Positions 21,117 to 31,860 of a DNA stretch of 64,000 nt are shown piece by piece. The stretch comes from Scalesia atractyloides (Eukaryota; Streptophyta; Magnoliopsida; Asterales; Asteraceae), in NCBI GenBank assembly GCA_947069175.1, contig CAMTDV010000003.1, positions 43,119,606-43,183,605 of the forward strand, read 5' to 3'. The notes beneath the pieces were generated by a model that saw only the letters and a program-made list of their open reading frames with translations, was not told where the DNA came from and did no database searches. Made by a program: the position numbers and the translations under genes. How positions within the stretch are numbered: position 1 is the first letter of the stretch; every line of letters starts with the position of its first letter.

Positions 21117-23830
21117 TGTCACACCCTCAATTTCCACTTGCAAAGTTTTACCGCGAGGCGTGTGAACAAACCAGAATCTGAGACACTAGTAACTTCGAAC
21201 GACTCTATATGATTCGTTTATAGGTTTTCCAAAATCATTTGTTTAACCATTCATAGTAATTTTCAAGTTGTCTTAGTTTGGTTTCAAAGTTTAGCGGAAG
21301 CATTAGTTTCAAAGTCGAGCGGAAGCATTAAAGTAAAGTAAAGTATCGGGCGCCAACATAAACGCCAAAACTAAAGAAAAACCCAAATAATATTCGTAAA
21401 TGAGACTCGATAAAAAGATGTGTTGATCAATGCAAGTGAGTGCACCTAGAGCTCCTAGCGTCCTGAGAAACATGTAAAGAAACAAGTGTCAACATTAAAG
21501 AAGAGTGAGTTCACAGGTTTTTATAAGTTCATTAGTTCGGTTAAAAGTTTGTTTCCCCCGTTATCCCTAACCCGGGATAACGATATAGTTCCATTATTCC
21601 TAACCCGGAATGATAATGATGTTGGTTCCATTATTCCTAACCCGGAATAATATTGTTGTTGGTTCCATTATTCCTAACCCGGAAGAATATTGTTGGTTCG
21701 TAATTAAGTTCAATGTTAACATGTAGGTAGCGAGCCTAAAGTTATGTCACATAAGTGTTCGCGATCGAAGCTGACTGTTGTGCCTCCGTGTTGCCAGGCC
21801 TATCACTGACCATGGCGAAAGTTAGGCCAAATTATTCACCCGTTGACCATACCCGGTCGGCTAGCGCGACTAGCTCGGGTGGGGCTTGTCGGGCCCAGTA
21901 GTACTACTTATAATTTTCCCGCTATCTAACCCAATACTAACGATCCGAGAGTTTGTCGAGGACTTCCGTGATATAGCTGCTTAGTGACCATAACATACAT
22001 TAATATTAACTTAGTTACCGAGTAGTTTAACGACGTTAATTTCGCATAACGTAAAAAGATAGAGTTATAGAATGTATACATGTTTCTCCCCCTGTTGTTT
22101 AAAACCGGATAAAATAGGGGCCGTGAACTCACCTTTAATTGCTCGGTTAGTGTAACACAGAAGTAGCAAATGATGGGACCGCTAATTGCGTCCTAACATG
22201 TCAATCGATTTAAAGTTAGTGTGTGATCACACTGATACATACCCTACGCATAACTAACACACAATGCGGCACACATAATAACAAATTCGAAAACACAATC
22301 ATGCATGCAAAGTATTATCATACCAAAATAGTGATCAAACCAACTTGTCATAAACTCAAATCAACTCATACAACACTTTGGTACACACGTTCGCAAGTTA
22401 TCAAGTTTCAGCTTGTACGCTCATAACTAGGCTGTTTTCGAGGATTTTTATAAAATAGTTCCAACGTTCTAAAAGTTCCAATTTTTTACAGAAGGTGTCA
22501 ACTAAACTGTAGAATTTTATGTAAGTTTTTCAAGTCCTAACACTTTACCAATTATTCATAAACATTTATATACTAGGCTGCAGTCAGATTCGTCGCTTTT
22601 TGACTGCAGTCCACGGGAGAAATTATTTAAAAATAATCGTTCATCCAATTAACAAAATTCCAGTGGGAGTTTCCCGGAAATTCCCGTCTCCAGTTTCCGT
22701 ACAAATTTCATGACCCAACCCTCTACAGATTATGAGATCCGACTCGATAAACAACTAACAAATTTTCAGAATTTACACAGCTTCAGTTACTGCACTTAAA
22801 TGACCACTTAAAAATAGCAAACGACCTCAGAAAAATATGAATCCAGCGCTATTAGAAGCGTTTTTCAAAAATATACGTTTTAGGCTTCAGAAAATCCACT
22901 TTTCTATAAATAATGACCAAGTTACAGGCAATTGAAGTTGGCTGTAAATACCATTCAGCAACCTGTTTTCGACTTTCATCGCAATAGAACACGCTTAAAT
23001 GATCAAGACTCTAATTAATCATGATCAAGAACAGGTTTATTAGTCACATATCATCATGTACATCAATACTCATGCAAACCCTAATCATATAATATGATTT
23101 TTATCACAAAACGCAGCCTATGATTCTTGTATTCATCCAAACATCACAATCGCAAAAACTCGCACAATTAACCGAACTAAAACAGAAATCATAACAATGA
23201 TTCTAACAATACATACAATCATGATCAAGATTTCACAAACCCTAATGTGTTTTGTTAAACAATTAAAATCCTAACCTTGATACGATGAAGATTAGCAAAC
23301 CGGGAACGAGATTGGAATCAATCCGGGGATCGAAGAAGTTGCGACCGTGAGAGAGGGGGGGGGGCTGCCGTCGGTTTCCTTGAGCTAGGGTTTGTGTTTC
23401 TTTTTTTTTTGAACATACACATGCAAGTCCCTATTTATTTAAAACAAGGAAAAGAAAAGAAAGGGTGGGGGTGGGCTTGCGGCCGCAAAAGGGGGGGGGG
23501 GTTTGGGTCATTAACTTGGGCCTCAAGTTTAAGTTAGTTCCTTGGGACGCAAGGAAGTGAGGTCGACACGTTTCGCGGCTCGGTTCGGTTCGACTATTTA
23601 TTCAATATATATTTTTTTATAAACTAATAATTGCGAAATCAAAACATGATATAATAATTCACAAACTTATAAATGTCTACTAACACATAGCACGTAATTC
23701 ACTCGATGAGTTCACAAAGTTAGCGTAGTTATTGAGAGCGTGTAATTTAAATTCTCCGAATCAAATTAGCGCAGGAATGAATAACCGTGAAGTAGTGCAT
23801 TTAAGATACCTGAAAAACCGGGATGTCACA
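21117..23830 (-). repeat. Middle LTR (LTR2), shared by both copies
   Basis: 2714 bp. It serves as 5' LTR of copy 1 and 3' LTR of copy 2. Very close to LTR1 along its whole length, with scattered single-base changes and small homopolymer differences. Contains the inverted-repeat minisatellite (about 21559-21690). No gene. Confidence 0.92.
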
Positions 23831-23981
23831 TTATCCCCATGTTGAAAGAATTTTCGTCCCGAAAATTGAGTAAACGCGGTTTAGAATGCAACGCACAAAG
23901 ATTCAGTTTGTTAGCAATGGTACAAGAAATTCCCAGGCTGTCACATCATCCCCATGTTGAAAGAATTTTCGTCCCGAAAAT
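23825..23981 (-). other. Polypurine tract and duplicated LTR edge, copy 2
   Basis: Same arrangement as in copy 1: tract at 23831-23840, with the LTR edge plus tract segment repeated 115 bp away at 23940. Between them lies short non-coding sequence. Confidence 0.75.
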
Positions 23982-25052
23982 TTAGTTGGTGGTAACATTA
24001 GCTTGCTGCTCAACTGCTAAAAGGTGTGGATATTTGCTTTTCATTTGGTCCTCTCTTTCCCACGTGAACTCCGGTCCACGCTTAGAATCCCAACGAACCT
24101 TGACGATCGGTATCTTGCTGTGCCTTCGAGTCTTGATCTCACCATCCATGATCTCGATAGGTTGTTCCACAAAGTGCATTTGTTCATCCACTTGAATCTC
24201 ATCCAATGGAATGACTAGGGTCTCATCTGATAGACACTTCTTTAGATTTGACACGTGAAAAATGTTGTGAACTCCACTGAGTTCGGCAGGAAGGTCTAAT
24301 TGATAAGCTACGGGCCCGATACGCTTCAAGATCACAAATGGGCCTACGTACCATGGGTTTAGTTTGCCTCGTTTCCGAAAACGGATTACACCCTTCCAGG
24401 GTGACACCTTTAGTAGGACGCGGTCGCCTACTTGAAATTCGAGCGGTTTGCGTCGTTGATCAGCGTAGCTTTTCTGTCGATCTCGTGCCGCTGCCATGCG
24501 GTTTCTGATTTGCACAATCTTTTCAGTAGCCTCAAGTATCAACTCAGGACCTGTGAGTTGACTATCACCGACTTCTGCCCAACAGACCGGTGATCTACAT
24601 TTGCGATCGTATAATGCTTCAAACGGTGCCGCTTGAATACTCGTATGGTAACTGTTGTTATACGAGAATTCCACTAAAGGCAGATGGATTTCCCAACTGT
24701 TCTCGAAGTCTACCACACATGCCCTAAGCATGTCTTCCAAGGTCTGAATAGTCCTTTCACTTTGACCATCCGTCTGGGGGTGGTAAGCTGTGCTCATATC
24801 TAAGCGTGTACCCAACGCTTTCTGAAGTGACTGCCAAAAGTTGGACGTGAAACGAGCATCTCTGTCTGAGATGATGGACGTTGGCACTCCGTGCCGAGAA
24901 ACTACTTCCTTAATGTAGATGCGAGTCAACCTATCCATCTTATCTGTTTCTTTGATCGCTAGGAAGTGTGCGGACTTAGTTAAACGATCCACGATTACCC
25001 AGATGGTATCGCAACCACCCGGAGTTCGCGGGAGTTTAGTGATAAAGTTCAT
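23982..25052 (-). CDS. Integrase with chromodomain-like tail, copy 2 (full length)
   Basis: 356 residues. Catalytic Asp in VIVDRLTKSAHF, Asp in IISDRDARFTS, and Glu in HPQTDGQSERTIQ, so the DDE set is present. Then SYNNSYHTSIQAAPFEALY, a GPF/Y-type region, and a tail IPIVKVRWDSKRGPEFTWER resembling the Tekay/Del group chromodomain-like end. Such tails are known to guide insertion to heterochromatin (family knowledge). It starts after an in-frame TAG that cuts it from the RT ORF; the first Met used is an internal one. The zinc-binding N-terminus is in the preceding ORF. Confidence 0.88.
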   Translation of the reverse strand: MNFITKLPRTPGGCDTIWVIVDRLTKSAHFLAIKETDKMDRLTRIYIKEVVSRHGVPTSIISDRDARFTSNFWQSLQKALGTRLDMSTAYHPQTDGQSERTIQTLEDMLRACVVDFENSWEIHLPLVEFSYNNSYHTSIQAAPFEALYDRKCRSPVCWAEVGDSQLTGPELILEATEKIVQIRNRMAAARDRQKSYADQRRKPLEFQVGDRVLLKVSPWKGVIRFRKRGKLNPWYVGPFVILKRIGPVAYQLDLPAELSGVHNIFHVSNLKKCLSDETLVIPLDEIQVDEQMHFVEQPIEIMDGEIKTRRHSKIPIVKVRWDSKRGPEFTWEREDQMKSKYPHLLAVEQQANVTTN

Positions 25053-25058
25053 CGAGAT

Positions 25059-27095
25059 CTAATCCCATTTCCACACTGGGATCTCAGGTTGTTGAAGTAG
25101 CCCTGATGGCTTTTGGTATTCCACCTTGACTTTTGCACAAGTCAAACACTTGCTCATGTAGGTGGCTATATCCGCTTTCATGTTGGGCCACCAGTACGCG
25201 GCTTTAAGGTCTTGATACATCTTATCTGAACCAGGATGGACAGAGTATCGGGATTTGTGAGCTTCGTCCATAACTAGCTTTCTGAGGTCTCCGTAGAGAG
25301 GTACCCATATACGATTCATGAAATACCGGGCACCACTGGGTTTTACTTCCCAATCGCGTTCCATCTTTCCCACATATTCGGCCTTAATGTTTCCTTCCTT
25401 AACTGCTTCTAGCTGCGCATCGCGTATCTGTTCGGGTAACCCCGAATGAATGGTGAATTGTAATGCTCGTACCCGACGAGGTTTCACGTGCTCCTTCCTA
25501 CTGAGGGCATCAGCTACAACGTTAGCCTTACCCGGGTAATACCGAATGGCACATTCATAATCGTTCAGGAGTTCGACCCAGCGACGCTGTCGCATGTTCA
25601 ACTCCTTCTTGTCAAAGATATGCTGGAGGCTCCTGTGATCCGTGTAGATTGTGCACTTTGTTCCATATAGGTAGTGTCTCCAAATCTTAAGCGCAAACAC
25701 CACTACTCCCAATTCCAGGTCATGTGTTGTGTAGTTTTTCTCATGAACCTTCAATTGTCGGGACTTATACGCGATGACCTTATCACGTTGCATGAGTACG
25801 CATCCCAACCCCTGAATGGAAGCGTCACAATATACGACAAAATCATCAGTCCCTTCCGACAAGGACAGAATGGGTGCACTGCAAAGTTTCTGCTTCAGCA
25901 ATTGAAATGCCGCTTCCTGCGTCACCCCAAGCATACTTAGTGCCTTTTTGGGTGAGAGTGGTAAGCGGTTGCGCGATCTTTGAAAATCCCTCGATGAAAC
26001 GTCTTTAGTAACCAGCCAAACCAAAAATTGGCGGATCTCTGTCGGTGTCCTGGGTGCTTCCCAGTTCTTGATAGCATCGATCTTGGCGGGATCAACGTGG
26101 ATACCCTTTTCATTCACGATATGACCGAGGAACTGAACTTCCCGAATCCAGAAATCACACTTTGAAAGCTTGGCATATAGTTTCTCCTGTTGAAGTAATT
26201 CCAGCAATAATCGTAGATGTTCAGCATGTTCTTCTTCACCTTTAGAGTAGATGAGTATGTCATCGATGAACACAATGACAAACTTGTCGAGATACGGCTT
26301 ACACACGCGGTTAATGAGGTCCATGAACACCGCGGGTGCGTTGGTGAGACCGAAGGGCATGACCAAGAACTCATAATGCCCATACCGGGTACAAAATGCC
26401 GTCTTAGAGATATACTCCTCCCTGACGCGTAACTGGTGATAATCGGACCGTAGATCAATCTTGGAGTAGTAGCTTGACCCTTGAAGTTGGTCGAAGAGAT
26501 CGTCGATGCGAGGTAATGGGTATCGGTTCTTGACGGTAACCTTATTGAGTTCCCTGTAGTCGATGCACATGCGGAAGGTCCCGTCCTTCTTGTTGACAAA
26601 AAAGACCGGAGCTCCCCATGGCGAAGTACTGGGTCGGATAAATCCTTTTTCTAACAATTCCTGAAGTTGGGTAGACAGCTCTTGCAGCTCTGCTGGAGCC
26701 AGGCGGTACGGGGCCTTGGCGATAGGAGTTGCATGGTTTGCCAATTCGATTTCAAACTTCACTTGTCGATGTGTTGGAAGACCAGGTAACTCCTCTGGAA
26801 ATACACCGAAAAAATCACGGACGACGGGGATATCTTCTATACGCTTCTCGTCCTTAGGTTGCTCGGTGACCAGTACGAGCAAAGCGAAGGAGTTCTTCCT
26901 CCGAAGATACTTCTGAGCTTGCATGTAAGAGATGATGTTTGTGACGGCGCCTGCCTTCTCGCCTTGCACCATCAAGACTTCATCGTTAGAGAGCGGAATA
27001 CGGATAGATTTCTCGAAGAAGAGAACTTCAGCTCGGACGTCGGATAGCCAGTCCATTCCCGCTACCACGTCAAAACTACCCAGGGTAGTTGTCAT
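25059..27095 (-). CDS. pol: RT-RNase H polyprotein part, copy 2
   Basis: 678 residues, the same length as copy 1. Active-site FIDDILIYSK and PFGLTNAPAVFMDLINRV intact; RNase H YCDASIQGLGCVLMQ; KCLTCAK zinc pair intact. It shares with copy 1 the about 30-residue out-of-frame block after RQFL and the terminal KWD then TAG. Small differences include VNKKDGTFR (copy 1 VKKKDGTFR) and REEYISKTAFC (copy 1 REEDISKTALC). Shared lesions predate the duplication; private ones follow it. Confidence 0.85.
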   Translation of the reverse strand: MTTTLGSFDVVAGMDWLSDVRAEVLFFEKSIRIPLSNDEVLMVQGEKAGAVTNIISYMQAQKYLRRKNSFALLVLVTEQPKDEKRIEDIPVVRDFFGVFPEELPGLPTHRQVKFEIELANHATPIAKAPYRLAPAELQELSTQLQELLEKGFIRPSTSPWGAPVFFVNKKDGTFRMCIDYRELNKVTVKNRYPLPRIDDLFDQLQGSSYYSKIDLRSDYHQLRVREEYISKTAFCTRYGHYEFLVMPFGLTNAPAVFMDLINRVCKPYLDKFVIVFIDDILIYSKGEEEHAEHLRLLLELLQQEKLYAKLSKCDFWIREVQFLGHIVNEKGIHVDPAKIDAIKNWEAPRTPTEIRQFLVWLVTKDVSSRDFQRSRNRLPLSPKKALSMLGVTQEAAFQLLKQKLCSAPILSLSEGTDDFVVYCDASIQGLGCVLMQRDKVIAYKSRQLKVHEKNYTTHDLELGVVVFALKIWRHYLYGTKCTIYTDHRSLQHIFDKKELNMRQRRWVELLNDYECAIRYYPGKANVVADALSRKEHVKPRRVRALQFTIHSGLPEQIRDAQLEAVKEGNIKAEYVGKMERDWEVKPSGARYFMNRIWVPLYGDLRKLVMDEAHKSRYSVHPGSDKMYQDLKAAYWWPNMKADIATYMSKCLTCAKVKVEYQKPSGLLQQPEIPVWKWD

Positions 27096-28601
27096 CAGAT
27101 CAATGGTAAAGGTGTGACCCGCGAGTTTAAGTTGGCAGCCGGGGTCACATCTACAGATTTACCATCGGCTAGTTCTATGACGTATGGGGTCTCTAGGGGT
27201 TTAGGCGTGAGATTTAGGTTCTTCCTAAAAGACTCAGATATAAAGCTCCTATCCGCACCAGTATCAAAAAGTACAGTAGCAAAATGTTCGTTAAGGGGAA
27301 ACTTACCGGTGACCACGTTCGAGTCGTTTCTGGCCTCTCCGCGGCCTAGCGTAAATGCACGACCTTTGGCACCTCCTGTGCCACCATTTCCATTGTTGTT
27401 GTTGTTATTGTTGTTGTTGTGGTTGTTGTGGTTGTGGTTGTTGTTGTTGTTGTTGTTGTTCCCACCATTGTTGTTGTTGTTGTGAAGTTGCGGGCAGTCT
27501 CGCTTGAAATGGGTAGTGCTACCGCACTGATAGCACCCCCGGTTAATACCTTGCTATTGAATCTGGTGCTGATTTTGATTTTGTCGAGACACGATTTCCC
27601 CGCGACAATCCCTTGCCTCATGTCCCGTTTTGCCACATCGTTGACAGCGATTTCCGGCACAAGGGCCGTGATGATGGAGGTTACAACGATTACATTGCGG
27701 CTTTCGACCCACATAGCCGCTGGTGTTCTGGGTGTTGTTGGCGGACTGATTATTGTGACCCCGATTGTTGTTGAAATTGTTGAACCGTTTCTGGTTTCCT
27801 TGTTGTGGCTCGGCTGACGAAGACTGTCGAGCAGGCGAGTCTTCAAATTTTCTTTTATTATCAGGGACAACTTCAGTTGCACCCCGAGATGGCAACTTCC
27901 TTTGTTCCACCGCCTTATCGGTGAGTTTGTGCGCCAACCTGATCGCTTGATGTTTCGTCGCAAGGTTACTAGACATCACCATGCCCTGGATCTCAGGGAC
28001 CAGACCCCCAAGATAAAACTCAAGTCGTTTTTCAATGGTGTTAGCCAGATCGGGACATAGGAACACCAGATCATGATGTTTCGCTGTGTATGCTTCAATT
28101 TCAGATCTCACCAACTTGTGGTTCCATAACGCGTGCTCCAACTGCTGAAATCTGTCCCGCGGACAGTACTCCTCTTTGATTAGGGCCTTAAACTCGGCCC
28201 AGGCCATTGTGTTTGCAGCAATAAGTCCACGCGTTTGGACTTGTGCGTTCCACCAGGTTAATGCCCCATCTTCCAGCGTTGAGGCCGCATACTTGACCTT
28301 ATTGGCCTCAAGGCAATTGCACATCTCGAACACCGATTTGGACTTTTAAATCCAACGGACCAGTCCTATGGGTCCTTCTGCACCCGTGAATTTGTTCGGT
28401 TTTGCATCGAGGAACATCTTGTAGGGGTTAAGACCCGCTCCTGCTGACAGAGGATAAGTAGTCAGCGAGAAAGTCTACTAGCCCAACTATTAGATTTTCC
28501 CATGAAAATTTAATAATGGTTACCTGCTGGTGGGTTTTGAACACCTGCCAGAGCAGCATCATGTGTTCTTGGATCATTGCGGCTAATTCCTCAGGCGTCA
28601 T
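27095..28601 (-). pseudogene. gag: gag-protease of copy 2, broken
   Basis: Same plan as copy 1, with at least three private lesions. A one-base deletion in exon 1 (28524-28601, 78 bases against 79). A GAA to TAA change just before KSKSVFEMC (about 28346). A CAG to TAG change (about 27554) between the second and third Cys-rich motifs. The DTGAD protease motif and knuckles are still readable. The predicted 83-bp intron is at 28441-28523. No normal Gag can be made from it. Confidence 0.85.
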
Positions 28602-28891
28602 GTTGAGGTTTCCGCGATGTCCAGTTGCTATTTTAGATCTTCGCAAGACAACATAAACACACACCGATAAGTATATATCCAATATAGTTATCATACTCCA
28701 TACTTAAATCATCCCTCAAGTTATGTCAACCCAATAAATTAAACAAACAAAAGGAACATTCGATTAAATAAATTGCAACGTCTCACAAAAAGCCAACCAA
28801 ACATATCAGTTTAATTATAAAATTTCAAGTTCGAACATAAGTAGAATATAAATAGACTAAAGGAAACAAAAGAGGGGATTGACGAGACGAG

Positions 28892-29506
28892 TCAGTCTTC
28901 AACGTCTCCATCTCCCAAGTCGCTATCGTTGCCGTCATCCTCCGCGGCGTTTCCAGCTTCTACAGCCGGGTCTTCCTCCGGATCCTCCTCTGGATCCTCC
29001 TCTTCTTCCTCTACCGGCGCTGGAGGGGCCGGTGCTGTTGCGGGTACTGGTACAGGTGCCTGATTCTGCTCTAGTTCTTGAATCCTCCAGCTGGACTCAA
29101 GAACTCTGTCTTCGAGCCAGTCAGCCCTCAGCTGCTCAGCACGAAGATCTTTAGCTAAAATGTTACGAGCTATCTTATTCTCATATTGCTCTTCCTCGAG
29201 CTCTCCAGTCTTACCCGTTAATTGACGTATCATCCATCCCTGTGCTTTGATAGTTTCCTGCATTCTCTCTAGTTGTTCCTGTTGTTTTCTTATCATATCC
29301 CTAAGTAGGTCGTCCCCTACCTCTAATGAATTGACCGGTTCGACCGGCATAGCGGTGGTCAGACGGGAGGACGACTCCTCTCCTAGAGCGAGTCTTTTCC
29401 TAGCAGCTGAGCGTGTCTCCACGCCATGAGGTGGTGAGGATTCGACCATAGGTGCCTTCCCCGGCGCCCTTGGTTGTAGAGGTTTGTCGGATGATGATGA
29501 TGACAT
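28892..29506 (-). CDS. ORF0, extra coiled-coil/acidic protein upstream of gag, copy 2
   Basis: 204 residues, uninterrupted, differing from copy 1 at a few positions (for example VESSPP against VEPSPP, RLTTAMP against RPTTAMP, EQLRADW against EQPRADW). Same Ser-rich start, basic patch, coiled coil and acidic tail. That it stays open while gag next to it has decayed may mean selection at the source element, or just its shorter length. Function unknown. Confidence 0.72.
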   Translation of the reverse strand: MSSSSSDKPLQPRAPGKAPMVESSPPHGVETRSAARKRLALGEESSSRLTTAMPVEPVNSLEVGDDLLRDMIRKQQEQLERMQETIKAQGWMIRQLTGKTGELEEEQYENKIARNILAKDLRAEQLRADWLEDRVLESSWRIQELEQNQAPVPVPATAPAPPAPVEEEEEDPEEDPEEDPAVEAGNAAEDDGNDSDLGDGDVED

Positions 29507-29694
29507 TGCCTGTTGGGTTGGTGTAGTTAGTTACGAGTTGCGTGCATCACGATGTACATTTATATCTTACATAAAACAATTGTAGTATAACACATAACAA
29601 GATATCACAGTTCGGTGCCAACTAAGTCTAGTGTCGTGTAATCAGCTATAGTTTAGGTCTACTTTTAATACAAACCTGGTTCTCTATAGCTAGA

Positions 29695-29707
29695 GGCTCT
29701 GATACAA
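29695..29707 (-). other. Primer-binding site, copy 2, one base short
   Basis: The minus strand reads TTGTATCAGAGCC, one base less than in copy 1, next to the LTR3 edge at 29710. Likely a decay mutation. Confidence 0.8.
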
Positions 29708-29709
29708 TC

Positions 29710-30446
29710 TGTCACACCCTCAATTTCCACTTGCGGAGCTTTACCGCGAGGCGTGTGAACAAACCAGAATCTGAGACACTAGTAACTTCGAACGACTCTA
29801 TATGATTCGTTTATACGTTTTCCAAAAACATTTGTTTAACCATTCATAGTTATTTTCAAATTGTCTTAGTTTGGTTTCAAAGTTTAGCGGAAGCATTAGT
29901 TTCAAAGTCGAGCGGAAGCATTAAAGTAAAGTAAAGTAACGGGCGCCAACATAAACGCCAAAACTAAAGAAAAACCCAAACAATATTCGTAAATGAGCTA
30001 GGGTTTGTGTTTCTTTTTTTTTGAACATACACATGCAGGTCCCTATTTATTTAAAACAAGGAAAAGAAAAGAAAGGGGTGGGGGTGGGCTTGCGGCCGCA
30101 AAAGAGGGGGGGGGGGGTTTGGGTCATTAACTTGGGCCTCAAGTTTAAGTTAGTTCCTTGGGCCACAAGGAAGTAAGGTCGACACGTTTTGCGGCTCGGT
30201 TCGGTTCGGCTATTTATTTAATATATATATTTTTATAAACTAATAATCACGAAATCAAAACATGATATAATAATTCACAAACTTATAAACGTCTACTAAC
30301 ACATAGCACGTAATTCACTCGATGAGTTCACAAAGTTAGCGTAGTTATTGCGAGTGTGTAATTTAAATTCTCCGAATCAAATTAGCGCAGGAATGAATAA
30401 TCGTGAAATAGTGCGTTTAAGATACCTGAAAAACCGGGATGTCACA
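29710..30446 (-). repeat. Right LTR (LTR3), internally deleted
   Basis: Only 737 bp. Both ends match LTR1, but sequence equivalent to 13001-14980 of LTR1 (about 1980 bp) is missing. The junction at 30000/30001 has the 4-bp microhomology TGAG. The deletion removes the minisatellite and most of one LTR end, while keeping both TG/CA edges. Followed by the GAATG duplication (30447-30451). Confidence 0.92.
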
Positions 30447-31860
30447 GAATGGGCACTGTTGGAGTGAAAGACGTCAAACTATTTCCTGTAGACATATTAG
30501 AAGACATATCAACATGATTAAATAAGGTAGAGTAGTCATACAACCAATCAGGACCAATGCGTTTGTCCTTAGGATTTTCCTCAAGACAACCCACATTGTA
30601 GGTTTCAACCACCATCTTCTTGATGTTGTTATAAACGCGATATGTCTTATTTTTAGAATAACCAATGAAAATGCAAGGATCTCCGCGTGCTTTGAACTTT
30701 CCTTTAGCATCCATGAGCAGGAGTACACAAGGACATCCAAATTTGCGGAAATGCTTGACCGAAGGCTTGCGACCTTCAACCAATTCGTATGGAGTCTTCA
30801 TGTGGCGTTGGTTGATCAGGGGATGATTCTGAATATAGCATGCAGTGTTGATTGCTTCAGCCCAGAAGATGAGAGGTAGCTCGGATTCAACAAGCATAGT
30901 TCATGCCGCCTCGATAAGTGTGTGATTTTTACGTTCTGCAACCCCGTTTTGCTGTGGGGTTCGAGCTGCACTGAACTGTCTGTCAATTCCCTTGGAGGAG
31001 CAGAAAGAGTTTAATGTAAGATTCTTAAACTCTGTCCCATTGTCACATTGAATAGCCTTTACCTTCAAATCTGTCTGGTTTTCCATAAGCGTGACAAATT
31101 GTTTCACTATCTCTTACGGTTTTACTTTTATGTGTAAGAAAGAAAACCCAGGTGAATCGAGAGTAGTCATCAATAATAACCAGACAGTATGCCTTCCCTC
31201 CAATGTTGCGAATGTATGTTGGACCGAAGAGATCCATGTGGAGCAGTTCTAAGACCTGAGAAGTGGAGGGTATGGCTTTGGTTTTATACGATGACGGTGT
31301 TGTTTCCCACGAGCACATGATTCACATTTTTCGATCTGCATGAAATCACGAACTGGTATATCTCTAACCAAACCACCTTTAGCGAGACGATTTAAATTCT
31401 TTATGTTGATGTGACCCAGTCTGCAATGCAATAGCATGGCGTCATGTTCGGCTGTCGAAGAAAAAAGGCATGTGAGCTTGTCAAAAGGAGCCTGGTTCAT
31501 ATCAATGACGTAGACGTTTCCTTTTCTTGCAGCTTTCAGAAGAATCCAATCATCTGGAATGATTAAACCTGGTTTTAGTACATAGCATCCTTTCTTTGGA
31601 AGAGAACATCCAGATGATTGTCGCAGAGTTGAGACACACTCAACAGACTGTGCTTTAATTCTGGTACATAGTTCCTCTCATCGTGATTTCCCGGTTTCTC
31701 CACCTGCGAAGGAAACGAACCCGCCATCGAAAAACTGAATGTCATTCAACTGCGAGATGTCTCCTATCATGTGCCTGGAACAACCGCTATCAATATACCA
31801 TAATCGAACAAGAGCACGCCAGAGCTGTTCCTGCACATTTCAACAGGTTTAGTTAGAAAC
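30447..31860 (-). pseudogene. pol: Protease and integrase of copia element B
   Basis: Protease motif LWYIDSGCSRHMIGD at about 31761-31806, with the active Asp kept. Then the pre-integrase zinc region (HCRLGHINIKNLNRLAKGG ... CESCARGKQHRH, about 31290-31440). The integrase core has LHMDLFGP and IDDYSRFTWVFF, QCDNGTEFKN, and TPQQNGVAERKNHT with the catalytic Glu. The C-terminal part holds LINQRHMKTPYELVEGRKPS. Several frame breaks (near 31680, 31100 and 30900). The left end is the insertion point of the gypsy array; RT continues at 12712. Confidence 0.87.

Larger units (their letters stand above)
12718..30446 (-). mobile_element. Tekay-like chromodomain gypsy tandem array (LTR-INT-LTR-INT-LTR)
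   Basis: Three LTRs (12718-15430, 21117-23830, 29710-30446) enclose two nearly identical internal regions in the same orientation. The whole is flanked by one 5-bp duplication GAATG (12713-12717 and 30447-30451) inside copia B pol. A single integration followed by unequal LTR recombination, or integration of an already tandem form, explains this better than two separate insertions. Internal order on the minus strand: primer site, ORF0, gag-protease with an intron, RT-RNase H, integrase with chromodomain-like tail, polypurine tract. Confidence 0.9.
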
